Origin: JADKFD01 sp050250665
GTDB taxonomy: Bacteria; Pseudomonadota; Gammaproteobacteria; Xanthomonadales; SZUA-5
NCBI GenBank assembly: GCA_050250665.1
Contig: JBFWOF010000033.1
Location: 7,119 to 71,118, forward strand
Length of the DNA: 64,000 bases
Reading direction: 5' to 3'
The notes below the pieces were generated by a model. The model saw only the letters and a list, made by a program, of their open reading frames with translations, was not told where the DNA came from and did no database searches. Position 1 is the stretch's first letter, and every line of letters starts with the position of its first letter. A program made the translations under genes and the position numbers. This document shows, one piece after another, positions 41,565 to 48,997 of this stretch.

Positions 41565-41578
41565 TTGACCGCAGTCAA
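41565..41578. promoter_or_regulatory. FNR/Anr-like box upstream of uspA
   Basis: TTGAC-CGCA-GTCAA, a perfect dyad matching the FNR-family pattern TTGAT-N4-ATCAA with C/G at the inner positions. It ends 53 bp before the uspA ATG. An FNR-type protein is encoded at 46139-46900. Confidence 0.65.
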
Positions 41579-41631
41579 ACCCGTTTCCGGCGAGGCCGCT
41601 AGTCTCGACCCACGGCTAGCGGGAGATGCGC

Positions 41632-42078
41632 ATGTTTACCCACATCCTGGTTCCTCATGACGGCAGCAAGCTGTCGGAGGCTGCGCTGACCCACGCTCTG
41701 AAGCTGGCCAAATCGCTGTCGGCCCGAATCAGCGTGCTGCATGTGGTGACCGATTTTGATGGCGACCCGAGCAACGCCGTGCCGCTGCTGGCGAGCACCG
41801 CGCGCGAGGCCTTCCAGCAACGTGCGATCGGTGAAGCCGAGTCCATCCTGTCACGGGCCAAACGCCTGGGCAGCGCCCACGATGTCAACATCGAGGGTCA
41901 CTACCTGCTCGCGGCCGATCCCTTCAAGGCCATCATCGACGAGGTGGAGCGTCGTCATTGCGATCTGGTGGTGATGGCCTCGCATGGACGGCGGGGTCTG
42001 TCGGCGATGCTGCTGGGCAGCGAAACCCAGAAAGTCCTCACCCACTGCCAGACGCCCGTGCTGGTCGTCCGCGCCTGA
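41632..42078 (+). CDS. Universal stress protein (UspA family)
   Basis: 148 residues; single Usp domain. ATP-binding type: ILVPHDGSKLSEAAL near the start and VVMASHGRRGLSAMLLGSET (G-2X-G-9X-G-S/T pattern) near 115. The start at 41632 is preferred over an ATG 6 bp upstream because GGGAG is then correctly spaced. The FNR-like box suggests induction under low oxygen. A DksA-like protein follows 12 bp downstream. Confidence 0.93.
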   Translation: MFTHILVPHDGSKLSEAALTHALKLAKSLSARISVLHVVTDFDGDPSNAVPLLASTAREAFQQRAIGEAESILSRAKRLGSAHDVNIEGHYLLAADPFKAIIDEVERRHCDLVVMASHGRRGLSAMLLGSETQKVLTHCQTPVLVVRA

Positions 42079-42090
42079 AGGAAGCCGGTC

Positions 42091-42465
42091 ATGAAGCACC
42101 TCAGCACCGTGCAGATCAGCGCATTGCGTGGACAGCTGCAGGCGCGTGAGCAGCAACTCAGCGCCGAGATTGCGTGTGTGCTGGAACGCCGACAGACGCA
42201 AGTGCAGGAGGGTCGCGCGGTGGACAGGGGCGTGCTCGATCTGGAGGCCAGCCTGGGTTTTGCCGAAATCAGTCGCGATCAGCAGGAACTGGACGCCGTG
42301 CACGCCGCGCTCGGCCGCATCGACCGCGGCACCTACGGCCGCTGCCTGAACTGCGGCGCGCACATCCCGTTGCCGCGCCTCGAGGTACAACCCGAGGCGC
42401 CGCTGTGTCACGTCTGCCAGTCTCGCGCCGAGAGTGGCCGACAGGCGGGATTCAGCGCACCCTGA
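42091..42465 (+). CDS. DksA/TraR-type zinc-finger protein
   Basis: 124 residues. Coiled-coil N-terminal part (LRGQLQAREQQLSAEI) and a C-terminal four-Cys zinc finger CLNCGAHIPLPRL...CHVC. No DxxDxA tip motif of canonical DksA; there is VDRGVLDLEASLG. A likely RNA polymerase secondary-channel binder or a stress-linked relative; closest to short TraR/YbiI-type proteins. Close to uspA, probably co-transcribed. Confidence 0.85.
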   Translation: MKHLSTVQISALRGQLQAREQQLSAEIACVLERRQTQVQEGRAVDRGVLDLEASLGFAEISRDQQELDAVHAALGRIDRGTYGRCLNCGAHIPLPRLEVQPEAPLCHVCQSRAESGRQAGFSAP

Positions 42466-42993
42466 GGGGCAGAGCAGGCGGGGACATCGGTTCGTGGTGC
42501 AACTTGCCATGAAGCCGGACCCCCAGCGGTTGGTGCGCCATGGAGAGGAGCGTGCACCTGGTAGGCCGGGTCCGCGCGCACGCTTGCCCGGGCAGAGCGC
42601 AGCGACGTCAAGCGCGCGGCGCCCGGCAGACGAAGACGCGGCCGCCGGCGCGAACAACCCTGGCGCACCTTTCGAGCCGCCGCGCGCCGGAGCCGCGCTA
42701 CGTGATCACCGGGTTCGCGACCCAGATGCAGTGTCGGTCGACGCCCGTGGCGTTCCACGAACCCATATCGTAAGTGGTTGATGCGTCATTGCGAGGAGCG
42801 CAGCGACGAAGCAATCCAGGGTATCGCCGCAGGCCTCTGGATTGCTTCCCCCGGATCAAGTCCGGGGTCGCAATGACGCTTGGGGTTCATGGCCCGTGGG
42901 CAGTGTCGGGCAGACACAGGCAACTCCCAACGATCCGCATTGCCCTAGAATCGGACGCAATCCGGGCTGTCTCCCCGGGCACACTGCGGTGGC
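42466..42993. other. Intergenic region with no recognisable gene, ending in repeats
   Basis: 42466-42760 is GC-rich and yields only short, low-complexity, Arg/Ala/Pro-rich frames I do not accept. 42768-42880 carries families G and D (long hairpin 42784-42879), and 42884-42921 the family G motif. The upstream region of the next gene follows. Confidence 0.7.
42784..42879. repeat. Interspersed inverted repeat, family D
   Basis: CGTCATTGCGAGGAGCGCAG ... GAAGCAATCCAGG and the inverse CTGGATTGCTTCCCCCGGAT ... CGCAATGACGC. Confidence 0.85.
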
Positions 42994-43716
42994 ATGAGCC
43001 AGACGGCTGAAATCCTGATCGTCGACGACGAGCCCGACATCCGCCAGCTGTTGCGGGTTTACCTGGGTGCGCAGGGCATGCGCGTGATCGAGGCCGACTG
43101 CGCGGCGAGTGCGCGCAAGCGCCTCGAACAGGCCCGCCCGGACATGGCCTTGATCGATCTCGGGCTGCCCGATGAAGACGGTCTGACCCTGATCCGCCAC
43201 TTCCGCGAACAGCATCAGCTGCCGATCATCATTCTTACCGGACGCGGGGAAACCGTGGACAAGATCGTCGGCCTGGAACTGGGCGCCGACGACTACGTCA
43301 CCAAGCCCTTCGATCTGCGCGAGTTGCTGGCTCGGATCAAGAGCGTGCTGCGGCGCGCAGAAAGCACACCCAAAGCCGTCAAGGAGCCGGAGCAACTGCG
43401 CTTTGCCGGCTTCTGCCTGCACTTGCGCGAGCATCGCCTCACCGATTCGGTCGGACAGGAAGTCGTTCTGACCCATGGCGAATTCAAGCTGCTGGCGGCC
43501 CTGGCCCGCGGTGCCAGAACGCCCCTGACGCGGGACCAGATTCTCGAACTCACCCACGGCCGCGAGGCGGGCCCCTACGATCGTACCGTCGACATGCAGA
43601 TCACCCGCTTGCGCCGCAAGCTCGGCGACGATCCCAAACGCCCAAGCCTGATCCGTTCGGTGCGCGGAGTCGGCTACATGCTGGCCTGCGCGGTCGAAGC
43701 CGGAGATCCATCTTGA
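42994..43716 (+). CDS. OmpR-family response regulator
   Basis: 240 residues. Receiver 5-120 with D11/D12, phospho-acceptor D55 (ALIDLGLPDEDG), K in YVTKPF; winged helix about 135-232 ending SVRGVGYMLA. Its stop TGA overlaps the TTG start of the hybrid kinase. Target unknown. Confidence 0.94.
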   Translation: MSQTAEILIVDDEPDIRQLLRVYLGAQGMRVIEADCAASARKRLEQARPDMALIDLGLPDEDGLTLIRHFREQHQLPIIILTGRGETVDKIVGLELGADDYVTKPFDLRELLARIKSVLRRAESTPKAVKEPEQLRFAGFCLHLREHRLTDSVGQEVVLTHGEFKLLAALARGARTPLTRDQILELTHGREAGPYDRTVDMQITRLRRKLGDDPKRPSLIRSVRGVGYMLACAVEAGDPS

Positions 43717-45725
43717 GCCCCGCACTGCGTCCGAATGGCTGGCTCGAAGCCCTGGCCGGCGCCGCGCCGGATGCGCTGCTGGTGGTCGATGACCAGGGCA
43801 CGATTCAATTCGCCAACCGCGCCATCCAGACGGTTTTTCAATATGAGCCGGAAGAACTGCTGGGCGAGAAGATCGAAAAGCTGGTGCCGCGCCGTTATCA
43901 CAAGCGCCATCGCGCCGACCGCGCCCGTTACAGCCATGATGCCCGCAGCCGACCGATGGGGCTGAACCTGGAACTCCTCGGCGTACGCCGTGATGGCAGC
44001 GAGTTTCCCGTCGAGGTGAGCCTGAGCCCCATGCGCAGCGGCGACAGCCAGTTTGTCATTGCCGCCGTGCGCGATGTCACCGAGCTGCGGCGTTCGCGCG
44101 AGTTGCTGGAACGCTCGGCCCGGCAACTGGCGCTGGCCAGCCTGGCCGAGCGTGCAGTGACCAGCAGCGATATCGTGTCCTTCTGCAATCACATCCTGTC
44201 CGTGCTGATGCAGCAGTTGCATATCAGCCACGGCGGACTCTGCGAACGCGGGCATGACGGTCATCATGTGCGCTTCATCTGTGTTACCGGCTGGACCGAC
44301 GAGGAAGCCTTGCCGGTCATCCTGAAGGCACTCACTCCGGCGCGCATGAAACGCATGCTCGAAGGCCAGGTTCGGCAGATTCTGGTCGTCCCCAGCCGCA
44401 CCGCCCGCACCCGCCTCGACCAGTTTCTGGCCGGAGTGATCGTGCCATTACGCGGCCCGACCCGGGTACACGGCGTGCTCTCGATCTTCCGATCGGCACA
44501 GCAGCCCTTGAGCGAGGATGAGTGCGTATTCGCGCAGAGCGCCGCCCATCTGGCCGCCGCCGTGTTCGAGCGCCAGTACCATCAGGCGCTGTTGCTGCAA
44601 GCCTCGAAAATGGAGGCTCTGGGCCAGCTGACCGGGGGCGTGGCTCACGATTTCAACAATCTGCTGACCGTCATCGGCGGCAATCTGCAGATTCTCGAGG
44701 ACTTGCTGCCGGCCGAGCAGACCGATGTACTGAGCCTGGTCGATGCGGCCAGTCGTGCGTCCCGTCGCGCCGCCGAACTCACCGGCAAGCTCCTGGCCTT
44801 CTCGCGCAAGCGCCAGCTGTCGGCGCAGGCCGTCGATTGCTCACAGCTGCTGAACAGCATGCGCGAACTGCTCAGACGCACCCTGGGCGAGGGCATCGAA
44901 CTGCGTTACCGCATCGCCCCGGAGCTGCAACACGCGCTTGCCGATGCCGGCCAGTTGGAGAGTGCCGTGCTCAACCTGGCACTGAATGCGCGCGATGCCA
45001 TGCCGCGTGGCGGAACCCTGACGCTGTCGGCGCTGCAGCGCAGCCGCAATCGACTGGCCAGCAGCGGCGCCGACACCATCGTCATCGAAATCAGCGACAG
45101 CGGCGAAGGCATGGTCAAGGAGGTTCGCGAGCGTGCTCTGGAGCCCTTCTTCACCACCAAGGCCTCCGGCAAGGGCACCGGACTCGGGCTCAGCATGGTC
45201 TACGGCTTCGTACGTCAATGGGGCGGCGATGTGCGCATCTACAGCGAGCCGGGCATGGGCACCACGGTGCGCATGATGTTGCCTGCGGCCAGCTCCGGTG
45301 ACTCGACGCCGATCCTGGCCTCGAAGGGAATGCGTACCCGCGGAGACGAGCACGTGCTGGTGGTCGAGGATGACCCTGAGGTCGCCGTCATCGCCTGCAA
45401 TCAGCTGCGTTCGCTGGGCTACCGGGTCAGCATGGTCAATGCCATCGCGCCGGCGCTGGCGCTGGTCCGGTCCTCAACGGATGTCGCGCTGGTCTTCAGC
45501 GATGTGGTGTTGCTCGGTGGGGAAACCGGTTTTCAGCTGGCCGATCAGCTGCGGCAGACGCACCCGCAGCTGCCGATCCTGTTCTGCTCGGGTTATGCCG
45601 AGGGCGCCCTGGAGCAGCATTTCGCCGAGCACGAACGCCCGCCGATTCTGGCCAAGCCTTATGCCCGCGAGGACCTCGGGTCCGCGGTCCGCGAGCTGAT
45701 CGATGGCCCGCGTGGCTGCGGCTGA
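43713..45725 (+). CDS. Hybrid sensor histidine kinase (PAS-GAF-HisKA-HATPase-receiver)
   Basis: 670 residues, no transmembrane segment. PAS about 8-125 (ALLVVDDQGTIQFANRAIQ), GAF-like region about 145-290, HisKA with GGVAHDFNNLLTVIGGN near 309, HATPase with NLALNARDAMP and GTGLGLSMVYGFVRQWGGD, and C-terminal receiver from about 545 (VLVVEDDPEVAV; phospho-Asp in VFSDVVLLGG). A TTG start overlapping the regulator stop is the only in-frame choice giving the full PAS. Cytoplasmic sensing is likely; the PAS/GAF ligand is unknown. Confidence 0.93.
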   Translation: MSPALRPNGWLEALAGAAPDALLVVDDQGTIQFANRAIQTVFQYEPEELLGEKIEKLVPRRYHKRHRADRARYSHDARSRPMGLNLELLGVRRDGSEFPVEVSLSPMRSGDSQFVIAAVRDVTELRRSRELLERSARQLALASLAERAVTSSDIVSFCNHILSVLMQQLHISHGGLCERGHDGHHVRFICVTGWTDEEALPVILKALTPARMKRMLEGQVRQILVVPSRTARTRLDQFLAGVIVPLRGPTRVHGVLSIFRSAQQPLSEDECVFAQSAAHLAAAVFERQYHQALLLQASKMEALGQLTGGVAHDFNNLLTVIGGNLQILEDLLPAEQTDVLSLVDAASRASRRAAELTGKLLAFSRKRQLSAQAVDCSQLLNSMRELLRRTLGEGIELRYRIAPELQHALADAGQLESAVLNLALNARDAMPRGGTLTLSALQRSRNRLASSGADTIVIEISDSGEGMVKEVRERALEPFFTTKASGKGTGLGLSMVYGFVRQWGGDVRIYSEPGMGTTVRMMLPAASSGDSTPILASKGMRTRGDEHVLVVEDDPEVAVIACNQLRSLGYRVSMVNAIAPALALVRSSTDVALVFSDVVLLGGETGFQLADQLRQTHPQLPILFCSGYAEGALEQHFAEHERPPILAKPYAREDLGSAVRELIDGPRGCG

Positions 45726-45740
45726 CGCACGCTGCCCGGC

Positions 45741-46136
45741 TTATTGAATTCGGGCGGTGGCCTGAGCCACACCGTTGAGGAATTCATGCACGCTGAGCGG
45801 CTTCTTCTGCACCCGCATGATGTGCGCCGCAATCGCTGCGCGCTGCAGATCGACCCCGGAATCGGTGGTCAGCAGCATCACGGGAACCGGTTGCTTGGAC
45901 GCCCGCACCCTGCGCGCCAGTTCCAGACCATCGATGCCGGGCAGATCACTATCGGTGATCAGACAATCGAAATGCTCGCTCAGTGCCGAGGTCTCGAAGC
46001 GCTCGGCGCTGACAAAACTCTCGCAGCGATAGCCAGCACGCACCAGCAGTGATTCGATGAACTCGCGCACGTCGGCATCGGGTTCAACGACCCCCACCAG
46101 GGGTTGCCGCGAGGCATTTTCGACGTGATCGCCCAC
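45741..46136 (-). CDS. Stand-alone receiver-domain protein
   Basis: 131 residues: a single receiver of the FixJ/CheY type (VEPDADVREFIESLL, phospho-acceptor D62 in LITDSDLPGIDG, K in RVQKKPLS). No output domain. Immediately downstream of the FNR-type gene (2-bp gap) and convergent with the hybrid kinase. It may be a phosphate shuttle or sink for that kinase. Confidence 0.9.
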   Translation of the reverse strand: MGDHVENASRQPLVGVVEPDADVREFIESLLVRAGYRCESFVSAERFETSALSEHFDCLITDSDLPGIDGLELARRVRASKQPVPVMLLTTDSGVDLQRAAIAAHIMRVQKKPLSVHEFLNGVAQATARIQ

Positions 46137-46138
46137 GA

Positions 46139-46900
46139 TCAGTGTCCTGTGCGGCGCAACGCTGACGGCACCGGTTTGCGCACACTCAGACCGGCGAGCA
46201 GACGCAGCTTGTTGACCTCGCGGATGCGGACACCGCGCTTGACCACTTCGATGACGCCCTCACGATGCAGCTTCGACAAGGTGCGGCTGACCGTTTCCAG
46301 CTTCAGGCCGAGATAGCTGCCGATTTCCTCGCGCGTCATCGGCATGCCGATCGCGGTGCCGCAGTCGGCGTCGGTCTGGGCGCGTTCGGACATGTCGATC
46401 AGGAACTGCGCCAGTCGCTCTTCGGCGCGCAATGATCCCAGCAACAGCAGCGTCGACTGCTCGCGGCGAATCTGCCCGCTCAACATGCGGAACAGCGCCG
46501 CCTGTATGCGCGGTACCGACTGACCATGGCGTTCGAGCACCGAGAACGGCAATTCACAGACCACGGTGTCGTCCAGCGCCGCCGCCGAACTGGCGTGGTG
46601 GCGCAGGCCCACCGAGTCCAGACCGACCAGATCGCCGGGCAGGAAGAAGCCAGTGATCTGCTCGCGCCCATCCTCGGTCAGCACCGTGACCTTGAGCATG
46701 CCGCTGCGCACTGCGTAGAGCGATTCGAAGGAACCCGAGGTGTGGAACAGATAATCACCGCGGGCGAGGTGACGCTCCTTCAACTCCGGGAAATCACGCA
46801 AATCCAGGCGCAGCCCACTGGACAAGGTTCCCAGTACACAGGGCTGGATGCAATGACCACAGACACCTGATTCGCACCGCTTCGCCGCCATCATCGCCAT
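46139..46900 (-). CDS. FNR-type oxygen-responsive transcription regulator
   Basis: 253 residues. N-terminal Cys cluster C9, C14, C17, C21 and a fourth ligand candidate C115 (TVVCELPF) fit an O2-labile [4Fe-4S] FNR protein. Cyclic-nucleotide-like fold about 30-150 and HTH with REEIGSYLGLKLETVSRTLS, in which the ETVSR recognition helix matches FNR/Anr DNA specificity (TTGAT-N4-ATCAA). A FNR-type box is found upstream of uspA. Alternative starts exist at the next Met residues (positions 3-4). Confidence 0.93.
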   Translation of the reverse strand: MAMMAAKRCESGVCGHCIQPCVLGTLSSGLRLDLRDFPELKERHLARGDYLFHTSGSFESLYAVRSGMLKVTVLTEDGREQITGFFLPGDLVGLDSVGLRHHASSAAALDDTVVCELPFSVLERHGQSVPRIQAALFRMLSGQIRREQSTLLLLGSLRAEERLAQFLIDMSERAQTDADCGTAIGMPMTREEIGSYLGLKLETVSRTLSKLHREGVIEVVKRGVRIREVNKLRLLAGLSVRKPVPSALRRTGH

Positions 46901-46950
46901 TGCGCTCTCCGTAATTCAACGTGTTGCCATGGGGCTCACTCTATGGAGAG

Positions 46951-46969
46951 GGCCGGATTGAATCCGGCC
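46951..46969. other. Perfect palindrome upstream of the FNR-type gene
   Basis: GGCCGGATT-G-AATCCGGCC, a 9-bp stem with a single central base, in the divergent spacer between the FNR-type gene and abgT. It could be an operator or a hairpin; no T-run. Confidence 0.5.
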
Positions 46970-47141
46970 AGTTCCGGTCACGCTCGGTAACAGCAAGTAA
47001 CAGCGCGGGCTTTGGTCAAGACCGGGAGCGCGGAATCTGTCGGGGCACCCGGAGCGTGGATCGGCGTCGGCAATCCTCGTCACGACTTCTTCATGACGCC
47101 AGGGGCCCTATGCTGGACGCTTTGTCGAGCGCGAGCCCTCC

Positions 47142-48692
47142 ATGTCCGCAGCTGCAGTCCCTCCAAAAAAGCTGGTAGACCGCTTTCTCAATCGGGTCGA
47201 GCGCATCGGCAACGCCCTGCCGGATCCAACCACGCTGTTCGCGATCATGACCTTGCTGGTGATTCTGATGTCGGCCGTGGTGGCCTGGTTCGACGTGGCG
47301 GTGGCGCACCCCAAGACCGGGGCCGAAGTGCGTGCGGTGAGCTTGCTGACCATCGAGGGCCTGCACCGGATGATGACCGGGCTGGTCACCAACTTCACCG
47401 GCTTCGCGCCGCTGGGCACGGTGCTGGTGGCCCTGATCGGCATCGGCGTGGCCGAAGTCAGCGGCTTCATCGGCGCGCTGATGCGCCTGCTCGTGCTCAA
47501 CGCGCCGCAGCGGCTGCTGACCCCGATCGTGGTCTTTGCCGGGGTCATGAGCAATGCCGCCAGCGAAGTGGGCTATGTGCTGCTGGTGCCGCTGGCCGGA
47601 TTGATCTTTCTCGCGGCCGGACGCCATCCGGTACTGGGGCTGGCGGCCGCCTTTGCCGGCGTCTCGGGCGGCTACAGCGCCAATCTGGTGCTCGGTACCA
47701 TCGATCCGCTGCTGTCCGGCCTCACCCAGGAAGCCGCACGCATCGTCGATCCCGGCTACAGCGTCTCGCCGATGGCCAACTACTACTTCATGGTGGTCTC
47801 GACCTTCCTGGTCACCGGCTTGGGCTGGTGGGTCACCGAGAAGATCGTGGCGCCGCGCTTTGGCCGCTACGAGGGTGCGGCGGAAACCGAGGAACAGATC
47901 CAGGCGCTGACTGCTGCCGAACGCCGCGGTCTGGGCTATGCGCTGGTGGTGGCGGTTGCGCTGACGGCGCTGGTGCTGTGGGGATTGCTTCCGGCAGACG
48001 GCTTCCTGCGCAAGATTGGCGCTAGCGGCAGTGAATCGGTGCTGCATTCGCCCTTCCTCACCGGCATCGTGGCCTTCATCTTCGCCGCTGGCGTGTCTCT
48101 GGGCGTGGCCTACGGTGTCGGTGCCGGCACCATCAGGAATGATCGCGACGTGATCCGCGGCATGAATCAGCAGATGAGCACGCTCGGCGGTTACATGGTC
48201 CTGGTGTTCTTTGCCGCGCAGTTCGTGGCCTTCTTCAACTGGACCAACCTCGGACTGATCCTGGCCATCGAAGGCGCCGCCTTCCTGAGCGCCCTGGGCA
48301 TGCCGCAGGTGCCCCTGTTGCTGGCCTTCATCGTGCTCTGCGCCGTCATCAATCTGGTCATGGGCTCGGCCAGCGCCAAATGGGCGCTGATGGCACCGGT
48401 GTTCGTGCCGATGTTCATGCTGCTGGGTTATCCGCCGGAAATCACCCAGAACGCCTACCGCATCGGCGACTCGGTGACCAACATCATCTCGCCGATGATG
48501 AGCTACTTCGCCCTGATCATCGCCTTCTTCCAGCGTTATGTCCCGAACGCCGGCATCGGCACGCTGGTCTCGACCATGGTGCCGTATTCGATCGTCTTCC
48601 TGGTCGGCTGGTCGATCATGTTCGTCATCTGGATCATGCTCGGCATCCCGGTGGGGCCGGGCTCGCCGCTGAGTCTGCCGGTCAATCCCTGA
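47142..48692 (+). CDS. AbgT-family transporter
   Basis: 516 residues, about 11-13 hydrophobic segments. AbgT signatures: GNALPDPTTLFAIMTLLVIL, GVMSNAASEVGYVLLVPLAG, LGTIDPLLSGLTQ (binding region) and MGSASAKWALMAPVFVPMFM in the second hairpin. AbgT proteins import p-aminobenzoyl-glutamate or export sulfonamides (MtrF/YdaH type); which applies here is not decidable. The start MSAAAVPPKK precedes the first helix. Confidence 0.93.
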   Translation: MSAAAVPPKKLVDRFLNRVERIGNALPDPTTLFAIMTLLVILMSAVVAWFDVAVAHPKTGAEVRAVSLLTIEGLHRMMTGLVTNFTGFAPLGTVLVALIGIGVAEVSGFIGALMRLLVLNAPQRLLTPIVVFAGVMSNAASEVGYVLLVPLAGLIFLAAGRHPVLGLAAAFAGVSGGYSANLVLGTIDPLLSGLTQEAARIVDPGYSVSPMANYYFMVVSTFLVTGLGWWVTEKIVAPRFGRYEGAAETEEQIQALTAAERRGLGYALVVAVALTALVLWGLLPADGFLRKIGASGSESVLHSPFLTGIVAFIFAAGVSLGVAYGVGAGTIRNDRDVIRGMNQQMSTLGGYMVLVFFAAQFVAFFNWTNLGLILAIEGAAFLSALGMPQVPLLLAFIVLCAVINLVMGSASAKWALMAPVFVPMFMLLGYPPEITQNAYRIGDSVTNIISPMMSYFALIIAFFQRYVPNAGIGTLVSTMVPYSIVFLVGWSIMFVIWIMLGIPVGPGSPLSLPVNP

Positions 48693-48710
48693 GGGACCGG
48701 CTAGCCGTGG

Positions 48711-48735
48711 CCCGGCCAGCCAATCGCTGGCCGGG
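48711..48735 (+). terminator. Hairpin after the AbgT gene
   Basis: CCCGGCCAGC-CAATC-GCTGGCCGGG, a perfect 10-bp stem with a 5-base loop, 19 bp after the stop codon. No T-run follows, so Rho-independent termination would be weak. Family H repeat follows (48744-48784). Confidence 0.5.
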
Positions 48736-48997
48736 ACCAGAGCAGGACGCGAAGGGCGCGAAGGAAAAGCAGCAAGATCGCCAAGGGAGTCATTGGCGAT
48801 TGCGCAGCCGTCTGCGAACATCGACACGGGATCCATTCCGGGGTCGATGCTGTTCTTCGCGTACTTTCTTGTTTTGCTTCGTGTCCTTGGCGTCCTGCTG
48901 TTGATCAGCCCCACTGCCAAAGTTTGCCGCGACGCGAATGCGCCTCGCCAGCGCGCGGGATGGCATCATTCGCGCCCCGACTCGCGCCCGAAGCCCC

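Noticed and set aside
42466..42780. Short Arg/Pro-rich frames between the DksA-like gene and the regulator
   Set aside because: No ribosome site, no family and overlapping frames in several phases. Treated as non-coding.
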